NCBI RefSeq assembly: GCF_001730285.1
Contig: NZ_MIJZ01000013.1
Coordinates: forward strand, 186,001-250,000
Length of the DNA: 64,000 bases
Direction of reading: 5' to 3'
From: Enterococcus ureasiticus
Lineage (GTDB): Bacteria > Bacillota > Bacilli > Lactobacillales > Enterococcaceae
Positions within the stretch are counted from its first letter, which is position 1; the number at the start of each line of letters is the position of its first letter. Shown one piece after another: positions 24,058 through 33,406 of this stretch. Under the pieces are notes generated by a model. The model saw only the letters and a program-made list of their open reading frames with translations. It was not told the DNA's origin and did not search any database. The position numbers were made by a program, and so were the translations under genes.

Positions 24058-25350
24058 TTAAGCTTGTGTGTTTTCTTCTTGCGCTAACGCTGCTGATTCT
24101 TGTTTTAAGAATTGATCCGTTGCTACTTTAACAAACGGAATATAAATCAATACAGAGATCAGCAAGTTCACTGCAGCTAAGACTCCACCAGCGATACTCT
24201 TCGTTGCCAAGAATCCACCAATAATCGGTGGTGTTACCCAAGGTACAATAACTGTTGCAGCTGGAACAAGACCGACTGCAGTTGCAACGTATGCGATTGT
24301 TACAAGAATCATCGGGATAATGATGAATGGGATAAACATTATTGGATTCAATACGATTGGCAGCCCAAACATCACTGGCTCATTAATATTGAAAATTCCT
24401 GGCGCAAAACTTAAGTTTGTGATGATTTTAAATGGTTTGTTTTTACGTCCCACCAAGAAGATTGCAATCAGCAAACCTAAAGTAGCGCCTGTTCCACCTA
24501 AGTTTACAAATGAATCAAAGAAAGGTTTATTAACAATATAAGGAATTTTTTCCCCTGCTTCTAACGCTTTGATATTGGCATCGATCGCTGGTAAATTGAT
24601 TGTTTGCATCAACGGCTCAACCATATTCGCTCCATGTAAACCAAAGAACCATAAGAATGGTGTAATAAATGCTAATAATAATGCAGATGGGTAGCTGTTT
24701 GCTAATCCCATAAATGGTTTTTGAACTGCTTCATAAAATGATACAACAATGTTTTCAATTCCAAATCCAAATAAAATCGATGTAATCAAACTAAACAGAC
24801 TGATTGTGATCATTGCAGGTAACAATGCTGCAAATGATTTCGCAACCGCTGGTGGTACGCCATCCGGCATTTTGATAACTAATTTATCGTTTCCAACTAA
24901 TCTTTGGAAAATTTCACCTGAAATAAGTGCAATAACTAAAGCAATAAATAATCCTGTAGCATCCGTTCCGCTTAATCCACCAACCGCAAAGAATGAAGCA
25001 ACTGAAACAGTTCCTGCTGCAATTCCGTCTTTACCGTAAGATTTCACTAAATTATACGCTACTAAAAATGCAACTAAAATTGAAAAAATTGCAAATGTTC
25101 CGTTCCAGATATTTCCACCGAAACTCTTCCAAATTGGTGCATCATTGACGATCATTGGGAATAATTTATCCATCAATTCTGGAAATCCAGGTATTGGTAA
25201 ATTATTGATAAGTACCGCTAACGCTCCTAAAATCATTAATGGCATCGTAACGACAAACGCATCACGAATGGCCACTAAGTGGCGTTGAGCCGCAATTACT
25301 GAGGCTTTTGGCATAAAATGTTTTTCCATCCATTGAACAAATCCGTCCAT
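24058..25350 (-). CDS. PTS lactose/cellobiose-family IIC permease (operon 2)
   Basis: 430 aa CelB-type permease with the usual MDGFVQWMEKHFMPKASVIA start, MPDGVPPAVAKSFAALLPA, WFFGLHGANMVE and APGIFNINEPVMFGLPIVLNP. About 40-55 residues shorter than the other two IICs and clearly diverged from them although its IIA and IIB partners are near-identical copies, so its sugar preference may differ. Ends with a Glu/Ala-rich tail. Confidence 0.94.
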   Translation of the reverse strand: MDGFVQWMEKHFMPKASVIAAQRHLVAIRDAFVVTMPLMILGALAVLINNLPIPGFPELMDKLFPMIVNDAPIWKSFGGNIWNGTFAIFSILVAFLVAYNLVKSYGKDGIAAGTVSVASFFAVGGLSGTDATGLFIALVIALISGEIFQRLVGNDKLVIKMPDGVPPAVAKSFAALLPAMITISLFSLITSILFGFGIENIVVSFYEAVQKPFMGLANSYPSALLLAFITPFLWFFGLHGANMVEPLMQTINLPAIDANIKALEAGEKIPYIVNKPFFDSFVNLGGTGATLGLLIAIFLVGRKNKPFKIITNLSFAPGIFNINEPVMFGLPIVLNPIMFIPFIIIPMILVTIAYVATAVGLVPAATVIVPWVTPPIIGGFLATKSIAGGVLAAVNLLISVLIYIPFVKVATDQFLKQESAALAQEENTQA

Positions 25351-25461
25351 TTCTTGTAAATCCCCCTATACACTATTTATCTAAAAAGCAATGATGCTCT
25401 TCAAATCAGTTTTGACTAATGACCCGTTATCTAAACGGGCCATTTTCTATTTTGGTTGTTC

Positions 25462-25782
25462 TTATTCATTATCCATACGACGATATAAATCAATGATCTC
25501 TTTTGCTAAATCAGTAAAAGCGATCGACGTCATCAAGTGATCTTGACTATGAACTGTTAATAATGTTACTTGGATATGGTTTCCTTGTGCTTCTTGTGTT
25601 AACATTCCTGTTTGAGAATGGTGGGCTTGTACTAAAGATTCTTCTGCATCAACGATTTTTTGATCTGCTAATTCGAAATCTCCTGCTTTGGCTGCGGCAA
25701 TCGCTTCCATTGCATCGCTTTTAGCGTTTCCTCCATACATGATCAATCCCATAACTGCTTCTAAATTTTGTTGCTCTTCCAT
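25462..25782 (-). CDS. PTS lactose/cellobiose IIA (operon 2 copy)
   Basis: 106 aa, ATG with GGAG upstream. His78 in TVHSQDH is the phosphorylation site. One residue differs from the operon 1 copy, and the DNA is also nearly identical, implying a recent duplication or gene conversion. Confidence 0.95.
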   Translation of the reverse strand: MEEQQNLEAVMGLIMYGGNAKSDAMEAIAAAKAGDFELADQKIVDAEESLVQAHHSQTGMLTQEAQGNHIQVTLLTVHSQDHLMTSIAFTDLAKEIIDLYRRMDNE

Positions 25783-25817
25783 ATTCTAAAACTCCATTCA
25801 TTTTTTTATTTTGATTA

Positions 25818-26135
25818 TTATCCCATTAAAGCAATTGCTTGATCTAACACTTTTTCGCCGTTCATCATGCCATAATCAGACATGTTGATCACGTCGAAAG
25901 GGATGCCTTTAGGTGCTAGTTTTTGTTCAAATTGTGCTTTCATGAAACGAACTTGTGGGCCTAAAAGTAATACGTTTACATCTTTCGCTTCTAAGTTGTT
26001 ATCTGCATCTGATGCTGATACTGCAAAGATATCTGCTTCCATTCCACGCTCTTCTGCTGCTTTTTGCATTTTTGTTACTAGTAAACTTGTACTCATTCCT
26101 GCTGAACATACTAACATAATTGTTTTTTTAGCCAT
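25818..26135 (-). CDS. PTS cellobiose-type IIB (operon 2 copy)
   Basis: 105 aa with phosphocysteine Cys10 in LVCSAGMSTS. Identical to the operon 1 copy up to the last residues. Transcribed first in IIB-IIA-IIC-GH1. Confidence 0.95.
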   Translation of the reverse strand: MAKKTIMLVCSAGMSTSLLVTKMQKAAEERGMEADIFAVSASDADNNLEAKDVNVLLLGPQVRFMKAQFEQKLAPKGIPFDVINMSDYGMMNGEKVLDQAIALMG

Positions 26136-26182
26136 TTTATTACACTCCTTCTAAATTAATTGTATTTACACTTTTATATAAA

Positions 26183-26196
26183 GCAAGAAGCGTGCC
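26183..26196 (-). promoter_or_regulatory. Sigma-54 promoter, PTS operon 2
   Basis: TTTGGCACGCTTCTTGCTTT on the minus strand: TTGGCAC is the perfect -24 element, ten bases between GG and GC, about 48 bases before the IIB ATG. Confidence 0.92.
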
Positions 26197-26204
26197 AAAA
26201 AAAA

Positions 26205-26243
26205 TATAGACCAAACCTAGTAACAACAAGGTTTTGGTCTATA
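26205..26243. promoter_or_regulatory. Second copy of the long inverted repeat
   Basis: TATAGACCAAACCT and AGGTTTTGGTCTATA around the same loop as at 22382-22422; one outer base pair is lost (GTATAGACC became ATATAGACC). Confidence 0.6.
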
Positions 26244-26252
26244 CAGATTGTG

Positions 26253-26283
26253 TACACACTATTTTTCTAACGATTACACACTA
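26253..26283 (-). promoter_or_regulatory. Upstream activator repeats, operon 2
   Basis: TAGTGTGTA at 26261-26253 and 26283-26275, again 22 bp apart. The distal copy ends just before the stop codon of the activator gene. Confidence 0.7.
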
Positions 26284-26284
26284 A

Positions 26285-28999
26285 TCAATTTTGCTTATAT
26301 TCTGTAATCAGTTCAATTCTATTTTCTAAAAACAATTGTGTCAAATGTGCAATATCTGACTCGGTAAAGGCTACACGATAAGCTTTTTCAATCACCATTA
26401 AATTTGTTCTAGTGACGTCTGTTTCTAAACGGTTCTTTTTCATGAACTCTGCAAGATTATCGAATTCTTTTGATTTCTCACCTTTCAAAATAGCATCTAC
26501 CAAGAAAGCTAGGTGAATCACGATGCCGGCATCAACGCCAGGCTCTACAATAGTATGCATATCTGTTTGGATTTGATGAACTGTTTTTTGCAGCATGACG
26601 ATCAATTTCTGTAGTGAGTCAACAGCAGTGATCGTTCCACCTAATGATTTCACGATTTTCTCCGTTGGCACTTCATCACCTGCAATTCGTTTGAGCACAT
26701 TTAATTTCTCATCATCAAAAATGTCATACGCTGAAAAGAATGGGATATTTTGATATTCTACATCAACGGTTCCAGCAATTGCTTTTATTTCATAATCCTC
26801 CATTAAACTGTCGATATGTTTTTTGAAGGCTTCCCGCTCTAAAAACTGCATTTGAATGATTTCTACTTTGTTTTCGTCGATCACAGGTAAAATTCGTTGA
26901 TATAATTTTGCAGCAACACCTTCACCAGTAAAACAAGTGACCACTACCGCTTTTTTAACATCTTCACGATTTTGTGGGCTGGTACGAAACTGCTCTCTAA
27001 TAATACTTTCAAATGACATTTGGATATTTTGATAAATATCTTCTAAACTTCGTCCCACACTTGCCATGCGAATCGCTTCTAACACGATCATTGTACTAGT
27101 CATCGTGATCGCTTTTGTTCGAATACCTGTCTCTTCAAAAATCAAATTTCCAAAAGAATTCAGTGAGCCCATATCTGTTAAAAGCAACATACCATTTACT
27201 AATTTATCACGATGATTCAAGACAAAGCTTTTCAGTTGTTCATACATCGTTTGAACTTCCATCGTAAGCGGCATGTTCAGGGCAACACCGGTTTCTGTTC
27301 CAAGCAATTCTTGTGCTGTTTTCAACATACTTGAAGCTGTAGAATCACCATGCATCAGAACTACTACACCAACATTGTTAGCGTGGACTTTTTCTTTATT
27401 GCCAACGTTGATCGATAAAAACATACTGATAAAACCAATTTCATCAAAAGGAATTTCAATATTATTTTCTTCCTCTATGATAGCAGACAGATCCATAGCC
27501 ACCTGAAATTCTTTTTTCATTTTTTTTCTGACATTATTTAAATTAGGATGAACGATAACGTGTCCTTCTCTAACTCGATCGATCGTACTTTGCAGATGTA
27601 AGGCAAAGGCAAAGCGGGCTTTTTCATTATACGTGCGCTCTAATCTTTTTTCTGCGATGTCATATAAATGGTCCGTCAGCTTCCAAATTGGTTCTGGCAA
27701 TAATTCTTTGTGCACAGGATTTTGTGTCAATTCATCCACATAGGTTTGAAAATAAGCATCCATATCACTTGAAATCAGCTGTTCTAAATTGACATTTTCT
27801 AATTCATTTGCTGATAAAGTCGCAACTTTCTCTTCAATTTCATTATAGACTTGCATATCACGAGCTGGATCTTGAGACCAGACAACTTCATTTGTCCCTG
27901 GTTCAAAGCTTAAATAATTACTCTTGCTATCAACAAAACGATCTAAGCGATCAGAAACTTCTTTGATTTTTAATAAGCCTTTTTGCACTTGCAGCGGCAA
28001 GTCTCGTTTTTGAATCACCAAACTAGATTCATCATGTGTACGATAATGAAGAAATGATTTGGCACAAACAAGTTTTAGATCCCGTTTCACTTGACCGATA
28101 TTACCTTCTGCATCGTACAACATAAAAGCTAGGATAGCTTCTCTTTTAATATCGATTCGTTGATTCAACCGATTTGCTTCTTGTTTAATAAATAATGAAA
28201 TAATATCATAGCGTTCATCAAGCGAGCGTGCATCTAGAGACGGCAATGTGATCGCCATAGGAATTCTACGATTGAATGTTGTTAAAAAGCTTTCAGAAGA
28301 TTCTGTTGTTGCACCAATGATTTGAACAGAGGCCTCATAGGTTTGACCACTTTCACCAAGGGGACGATAGATGCCTTTATCAATAAATGTAAACAGCATT
28401 TCCTGCCCTTCCGGCGGTAATCGGTGGATTTCATCAAGGAAGAGAATCCCTCCATCGGCTTTTGACATCAAACCTGGGCTATCTTCATTGGCACCAGTAT
28501 ACGCTCCTTTTTTGACCCCGAAAATATGTCCGAAAAGCAATTGAGGATTCTGAGCGTAATCAGCACAGTTGAAAGAAACAAAAGGAGCATCTGCCGCTAA
28601 GGTTTTAGAATCAACTGCAAAATGATACATACATTCAGCAAACAATGATTTTCCGGTCCCAGTTTCACCAAAAATAATGGTATGTAAGCCACGCGGCGGA
28701 TATAAAATCGCCGCTTTTGCCTGTTGGATGCTGACCTTTAAAGAATCCTGCGCTCCTACTAAGTTATCAAACGTTACCTCACTAGAATGATCCACATGGA
28801 CTTTGTCTTCTTCTGTTACAACTGAATAAATAACTGGACGACCATCACTTTTAATGATCTTGTGTTCTTTGAATAATTCACTTAAATAGCGGCTGGCATT
28901 ACTTCGATCGATTGCAAGCTCAAGAGCAACATCTGCTGCCGTCATGCCTTCTTTTTTTAATTCTAAAACTGCTAAAATCTCGTCTTTTCTAGATTTCAT
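26285..28999 (-). CDS. LevR/CelR-type sigma-54 activator with PRDs
   Basis: 904 aa. N-terminal winged helix (1-60); AAA+ domain with GETGTGKS at 111-118, the sigma-54 contact loop GAYTGA at 165-170 and Walker B GGILFLDE at 183-190; then PRD1 (~450-560), an EIIA-Man-like domain with VVVLMHGDSTASS (~570-700), a IIB-like region and PRD2 (~790-904, VHLAFLVDAIL). Such regulators are phosphorylated by HPr and by their own PTS and activate sigma-54 promoters. It stands directly upstream of operon 2; three matching promoters lie in the window. rpoN itself is not here. Confidence 0.95.
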   Translation of the reverse strand: MKSRKDEILAVLELKKEGMTAADVALELAIDRSNASRYLSELFKEHKIIKSDGRPVIYSVVTEEDKVHVDHSSEVTFDNLVGAQDSLKVSIQQAKAAILYPPRGLHTIIFGETGTGKSLFAECMYHFAVDSKTLAADAPFVSFNCADYAQNPQLLFGHIFGVKKGAYTGANEDSPGLMSKADGGILFLDEIHRLPPEGQEMLFTFIDKGIYRPLGESGQTYEASVQIIGATTESSESFLTTFNRRIPMAITLPSLDARSLDERYDIISLFIKQEANRLNQRIDIKREAILAFMLYDAEGNIGQVKRDLKLVCAKSFLHYRTHDESSLVIQKRDLPLQVQKGLLKIKEVSDRLDRFVDSKSNYLSFEPGTNEVVWSQDPARDMQVYNEIEEKVATLSANELENVNLEQLISSDMDAYFQTYVDELTQNPVHKELLPEPIWKLTDHLYDIAEKRLERTYNEKARFAFALHLQSTIDRVREGHVIVHPNLNNVRKKMKKEFQVAMDLSAIIEEENNIEIPFDEIGFISMFLSINVGNKEKVHANNVGVVVLMHGDSTASSMLKTAQELLGTETGVALNMPLTMEVQTMYEQLKSFVLNHRDKLVNGMLLLTDMGSLNSFGNLIFEETGIRTKAITMTSTMIVLEAIRMASVGRSLEDIYQNIQMSFESIIREQFRTSPQNREDVKKAVVVTCFTGEGVAAKLYQRILPVIDENKVEIIQMQFLEREAFKKHIDSLMEDYEIKAIAGTVDVEYQNIPFFSAYDIFDDEKLNVLKRIAGDEVPTEKIVKSLGGTITAVDSLQKLIVMLQKTVHQIQTDMHTIVEPGVDAGIVIHLAFLVDAILKGEKSKEFDNLAEFMKKNRLETDVTRTNLMVIEKAYRVAFTESDIAHLTQLFLENRIELITEYKQN

Positions 29000-29040
29000 G
29001 GATAGCCTCCTTAAATCATGACGTTCTTACTTTATCTCTA

Positions 29041-30321
29041 TTATTCAGGTTTAGACGGTTTCCGTCTAGCCCCTTTATTTTTAGTGTTTTTGGGACGATT
29101 TTTAGGTTTTGCTGTTTTTTTCGTTGGCAGCGTCTTTGTTGCTTGTTCTTTTTTTACCGTCATATTTGAAGAGACCGTTTTTTCCTCTATTAAACTTTTT
29201 TCTTTTCTAGTCAGATGGATTGCGCCATCGTAAAGAAAGATTTCCTGAAAAGGAAGCTCTATTTTTTTCATCAAGCGTTGATAGTCTCGTTTGGTTGCAT
29301 CATTGACAAATGTAATGACAAAACCTGAAGCGCCCATTCGGCCAACGCGTCCTGCTCGGTGAATATAGCTTTCTTCAGATAAAGGAACTTCAGCGTTCAC
29401 AACAAATGGGATCGCATTAAAATCTAATCCTCTAGCCGCAATATCTGTTGTCAAAAGCATGACCGCTCGATTTTTTGCGAATTGATCGATTGCGAGTTTA
29501 CGTAAAGTTTTATTCTGATCTGAAGCAAGACCTGCGACTGCCAGTCCTTCATAAATCAATTTTTCTTCTACTGACCCTAAATCAGCTACTTGATTGAAGA
29601 ATACCATCGCCCGAAAATCGGGTGTATAAGCTAAGCTTCTTAAATAATCACTTTTCTTTCTCGGAGATAAAGCCATAAAGTAATGTTTCACAACACCACC
29701 AGATTGATCTTCACCTGTTACATCAATGATCGTCAGTTGATCCGTTAGTTTTTGGGCTTCTTCTGCCACTCGATCAGCCGTTGCTGAATAAAAGACTAAC
29801 TGAAACTTTGTTGGTGCACTGGCTAGAATTTGTTTGGTCAAATTTAATTCTTTTTCATGAAATAGTTGATCTACTTCATCCATTACGATGGTCTTTAGTA
29901 AGTGGCTTTTGATTTTCTTTGTTTTGATTAACTCCATTACACGGCCAGGTGTTCCTACTAAAATTTCTGGTTTCTTTTTTAATTTTTCGATTTGACGGCC
30001 GACATTGGCACCACCGATCAAGGTTTGAGTTTTCAATTGAAGTAACGTTGCCCAATCACGTACAACTTGGCTGATTTGGACTGCTAATTCTTGTGAAGGT
30101 GCTAAAATCAACAACTGACTTCCTTGGTCTTTTTCTACATTTAGAAGTAGTGGTAAAACATAAGCTAGCGTTTTACCTGAGCCTGTTGGGGAAATCCCCA
30201 AGACATTCTCTTTTTCCTTTAAAGGCTGGAAACTTTTTTGTTGAATCATTGATGGCTCGCTAAAACCAGAAGCTTGCCAATGTTCTTGCCAAGCTTCTGG
30301 TAAATTTTTGTTAAATGTCAT
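29041..30321 (-). CDS. DEAD/DEAH-box RNA helicase (DEVD variant)
   Basis: 426 aa. P..IQQKSF (Q-motif like), SPTGSGKT (Walker A), VMDEVDQLF (motif II, DEVD instead of DEAD), SATAD (motif III) and HRAGRVGRMG (motif VI) are in order. The C-terminus is a Lys/Arg/Pro-rich tail from ~residue 385 that probably binds RNA. Similar to the short CshB/YfmL-like helicases of Firmicutes that act in ribosome assembly or RNA decay; the exact type is not certain. Confidence 0.9.
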   Translation of the reverse strand: MTFNKNLPEAWQEHWQASGFSEPSMIQQKSFQPLKEKENVLGISPTGSGKTLAYVLPLLLNVEKDQGSQLLILAPSQELAVQISQVVRDWATLLQLKTQTLIGGANVGRQIEKLKKKPEILVGTPGRVMELIKTKKIKSHLLKTIVMDEVDQLFHEKELNLTKQILASAPTKFQLVFYSATADRVAEEAQKLTDQLTIIDVTGEDQSGGVVKHYFMALSPRKKSDYLRSLAYTPDFRAMVFFNQVADLGSVEEKLIYEGLAVAGLASDQNKTLRKLAIDQFAKNRAVMLLTTDIAARGLDFNAIPFVVNAEVPLSEESYIHRAGRVGRMGASGFVITFVNDATKRDYQRLMKKIELPFQEIFLYDGAIHLTRKEKSLIEEKTVSSNMTVKKEQATKTLPTKKTAKPKNRPKNTKNKGARRKPSKPE

Positions 30322-30347
30322 AATAGTCCTTTCTTCGTTAACGCTGT

Positions 30348-31349
30348 TTATTCTGTGTCTGCATCAAAAACAATGCCAGCACTTTTCCTTAAAGTTGTTA
30401 CTACTTTATTTACATTGCGTGATAACTCTACCCATTCTTCATAACGAACGCCCATTGTTGGATCGTTAGAATTTTCAAGCACATCAGCAAAATCATTGGC
30501 TTCTTCGATCATCGGATTTTCTTCTGTTGTTAAAGAAATGATATCACGTTCTTGATGATTTCGATCATAAAATTCTGCTTTAGAGATGGCATTTACACTA
30601 TCTAAAACTAATGTTCCACCATCAAAATAAATTTCAGAATCTAAGAAAGAATCCGCATTTTTCCCTGTCTGTAGTGTCACGTCAAACAAGTCATATCTTA
30701 AAATAGCCGTACCGATCCCATCTACATCTGTCGGGATCTTCCGTGCAAAATAATGACTTTCGTTCGGCATACCAAACCAGCCTACAGCAGCATAAACTAA
30801 ATAGACACCCAGATCCGCCATAGCGCCTCCAGAAAAATGTGGAGAAAAGATATTTGGTTCTTGTCCATCGAGTACTTGGTCATAGCGTGATGAATATTTC
30901 ATATAAGTAAAGTTTGCACCTGTAATTTGATTTTTCAAAGGCAATAAATCGCGAATTTTCTTGAAGCTTTTCTCATGAATATTGCGAGCTGCTTCAAAAA
31001 AGAAAACCTTTTTCTGATTCGCTAATTCAATGATCTCTGCCATTTCTGCTGGCGTTGAGAAGGCTGGTTTTTCAACAATAATATTTTTTCCTGCCAAAAT
31101 CCCTTGTTTCGCTTGTTCAAAATGAAGGGAATTAGGCGAAGCAATATAAACCGTATCCATATGCGCAATACCAAAAAATGTATTCAAATCCGTTGCATAC
31201 TCAACATCGCCGTATTCTTCACCAAATTTTTGCGCTGTTTCTAATTTGCGTGAATAAACCGCTGTTAAATCATAGCGATTTGTTTCCAATGCTGCTTTGA
31301 CAAATTGATGACTAATCCAGTTTGTTCCAATTATACCTAAGTGAATCAT
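30348..31349 (-). CDS. Gfo/Idh/MocA-family oxidoreductase
   Basis: 333 aa from the ATG at 31349 (AGGTGAGGG upstream); four earlier codons lack a site. Rossmann start MIHLGIIGTNWISHQFV, IVEKPAFST (the conserved EKP substrate motif, Lys catalytic) and GGAMADLGVYLVYAA. An NAD(P)-dependent sugar or cyclitol dehydrogenase; substrate unknown. It follows sfsA by 8 bp, so both are probably one transcript with the helicase gene after it. Confidence 0.88.
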   Translation of the reverse strand: MIHLGIIGTNWISHQFVKAALETNRYDLTAVYSRKLETAQKFGEEYGDVEYATDLNTFFGIAHMDTVYIASPNSLHFEQAKQGILAGKNIIVEKPAFSTPAEMAEIIELANQKKVFFFEAARNIHEKSFKKIRDLLPLKNQITGANFTYMKYSSRYDQVLDGQEPNIFSPHFSGGAMADLGVYLVYAAVGWFGMPNESHYFARKIPTDVDGIGTAILRYDLFDVTLQTGKNADSFLDSEIYFDGGTLVLDSVNAISKAEFYDRNHQERDIISLTTEENPMIEEANDFADVLENSNDPTMGVRYEEWVELSRNVNKVVTTLRKSAGIVFDADTE

Positions 31350-31357
31350 ATTTACCC

Positions 31358-32098
31358 TCACCTTTCTGAATTTGGATCTTCAAACGTTTTTGTGACATCA
31401 AATGGTATCTGATGTTCTATTGCTATTGTATCAGGAGTGACACTACAATTGTAAGCAATGACGCTTAGCCCTTGTTTTTGTCCTGATAAAATCATTTCTG
31501 CTAAAGCTTGTTGCATAGTTGTGTGAATTGTCGCCACTTCAACTTTCTCAAATTGGATGACAAACAATACATAGCTTTGATACCCTTCTTTCATGGCTTC
31601 AATCAACTCGGTCACATGCTTCAAGCCTCGTAGTGTTGGTGCGTCAGGAAACGCGCCGATTCCATGATTTTCCAAGGTCATTCCTTTAACCTCAACAAAT
31701 GCTTGATTGCCAGTATCTGTCTCAACTAATATATCAAATTGTGACTGGGCAAAACGCTTTTCTCTTTTTACCGAAACAATTTTACCTTTTAAACCTGGCA
31801 ATATAATCGTACCTGCTTCAATACCTTGAGCCGCTAACGCATTAGGAACTTGGCTATCGATATTAAACCAAGCAGTATCTTTTTTGACAGCAATCAGATC
31901 ATAATCTGTTTTTCTCTTTGGAGAAGGCTGATACGATAATGCGACCTCCACTTCTGGATAAAATAGTTCTTTACAGCGACCAGTATTTTTTACGTGAACC
32001 GTTACCATTTCACCAGTTTCCTGCAACCGACATTCTGCAATAAAACGATTCGGTCTATTTATAAAATGTGCTAAATGCACGTTCTTATATGTAATCAT
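31358..32098 (-). CDS. sfsA: DNA/RNA nuclease SfsA
   Basis: 246 aa from the ATG at 32098 (AAAGGGTG upstream). The sequence FINRPNRFIAECRL, HVKNTGRCKELFYP, QSQFDILVETDTGNQAFVEVKGMTLE (PD-(D/E)xK-like nuclease core with D..EVK) and FPDAPTLRGLKHVTEL is typical of SfsA. Once called sugar fermentation stimulation protein; now linked to nucleic acid cleavage. Role in Enterococcus undefined. Confidence 0.92.
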   Translation of the reverse strand: MITYKNVHLAHFINRPNRFIAECRLQETGEMVTVHVKNTGRCKELFYPEVEVALSYQPSPKRKTDYDLIAVKKDTAWFNIDSQVPNALAAQGIEAGTIILPGLKGKIVSVKREKRFAQSQFDILVETDTGNQAFVEVKGMTLENHGIGAFPDAPTLRGLKHVTELIEAMKEGYQSYVLFVIQFEKVEVATIHTTMQQALAEMILSGQKQGLSVIAYNCSVTPDTIAIEHQIPFDVTKTFEDPNSER

Positions 32099-32314
32099 TG
32101 TAACACCCTTTCTCCAAAACAATACCATATTTTGGATGAAAAAGCATCGTCAAACGTTCAAATAATTCTTCATACGTCGGAGAGCGTTTTTACTGAAAAA
32201 TTTGTTCAGATTTAAAAATAGTTATGACTTCATTAAATTTTATTATAGGAAAAGATTTTCGAATAGTTTGTTTTTTAATTTCGTGATATGATTGTCTTGG
32301 AGGAGAATGATAGT

Positions 32315-32713
32315 ATGAAAAAACATTGGTCATTATTTTTAGGTGCATCACTTATTACGGGTATTGCGGGCTCATTGTTCTTGAAAAAGAAACAAGAGAG
32401 TCAACAAACGGATTCAGAGATTCCTAATTTATATAAACGTTATTTAGGCAGTTGGTGGTTTGTTAATAAAGTAAAAGCCACGCAACATACATTAACCATC
32501 GAAGATGATTTACAGATCATTATTGATGGCAAAAAACTAAGTTACATGTTAGTTGAATTAACCAATAAACGGTTAGTCGCACAAGATGAATATGGGTATC
32601 ATTTGATTGTTCAATGTTTGAATGATCAGCCTGCTTCATTATATGATGAAGCAGATGATGCTACTTATGTCTTAGAAGCAACTGATTCTTTAGATTGTCC
32701 AACAGAAAATTAA
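32315..32713 (+). CDS. DUF4828 domain protein
   Basis: 132 aa from the ATG at 32315, which follows GGAGGAGAATGATAGT; an upstream start at 32288 overlaps the ribosome site. One N-terminal helix MKKHWSLFLGASLITGIAGSL then a small beta-rich domain with YLGSWWFVNKVKATQHTLTI. Matches the DUF4828 pattern seen in lactobacilli and enterococci. Probably membrane-attached; function unknown. Confidence 0.75.
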   Translation: MKKHWSLFLGASLITGIAGSLFLKKKQESQQTDSEIPNLYKRYLGSWWFVNKVKATQHTLTIEDDLQIIIDGKKLSYMLVELTNKRLVAQDEYGYHLIVQCLNDQPASLYDEADDATYVLEATDSLDCPTEN

Positions 32714-32756
32714 AAGAAGCGGTCCTCAAAATTATTTTATGAGGATCGCTTCTTTT
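32712..32756. terminator. Bidirectional terminator, DUF4828 gene / his operon
   Basis: AAAAGAAGCG, TCCTCA, loop, TGAGGA, CGCTTCTTTT; fully symmetric and serving both convergent units. Confidence 0.9.
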
Positions 32757-32770
32757 AATTTTCTATTATT

Positions 32771-33082
32771 TTACAGTTCATCGATTTGTTTACGTTCTTT
32801 GGTTTTACTTAGTTTTCCTTCTCGTTTCTTTAGTTCCGTTTTAATTTCTTCTAAAGAAACTCCTGTTTCAACTAACAGAACGAGCATATGATATATTAGG
32901 TCAGACGTTTCAGTAATTAGTTCAGCTTGATTGTTTTTAGCTGCAATGACCACTTCTGTTGCCTCTTCTCCGACTTTTTTCAGAATTTTATCTAGCCCTT
33001 GGTCGAATAAGTAATTTGTGTAGGAACCTTCTTTGGGTTCTTCTTTACGCGCTCTTATCTCTTCATAAAGTGCTTCAATCAT
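32771..33082 (-). CDS. hisE: Phosphoribosyl-ATP pyrophosphatase HisE
   Basis: 103 aa. [15 protein letters not shown] holds the EExxE metal-binding motif and [11 protein letters not shown] the ED-type helix of PRA-PH MazG-like enzymes. Second step of histidine synthesis (PR-ATP to PR-AMP). Separate from hisI, unlike the fused form in enterics. Last gene of the operon. Confidence 0.94.
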   Translation of the reverse strand: MIEALYEEIRARKEEPKEGSYTNYLFDQGLDKILKKVGEEATEVVIAAKNNQAELITETSDLIYHMLVLLVETGVSLEEIKTELKKREGKLSKTKERKQIDEL

Positions 33083-33100
33083 CTTTTTCCCTCCATTATA

Positions 33101-33406
33101 CTAGCTAATTACATTGAAAAAACAACTGTGTTCTCCCGTGTGACAAGCGGCTCCTGTTTGTTCAACTGTAATAAGTAAAGTATCCTTATCGCAATCCGTA
33201 ACGATACTTTTTACATGTTGAATATGCCCACTTGTTGCGCCTTTATTCCACAATTGTTGGCGGGAACGTGAATAGAACCAGGTTGTTCCTGTTTCAAGCG
33301 TTTTTTTGTAGCTTTCTTCATTCATATAAGCGAGCATCAAGACTTCATTCGTTTTTGTTTCTACAATAATTGCTGGCAATAACCCTTTGGAAAAATCTGG
33401 TTTCAT
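33101..33406 (-). CDS. hisI: Phosphoribosyl-AMP cyclohydrolase HisI
   Basis: 101 aa. [35 protein letters not shown] and [15 protein letters not shown] with the zinc and magnesium ligands, and [12 protein letters not shown] with the two C-terminal Cys. Third pathway step. Its ATG overlaps the hisF stop (33403-33406). Confidence 0.96.
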   Translation of the reverse strand: MKPDFSKGLLPAIIVETKTNEVLMLAYMNEESYKKTLETGTTWFYSRSRQQLWNKGATSGHIQHVKSIVTDCDKDTLLITVEQTGAACHTGEHSCFFNVIS

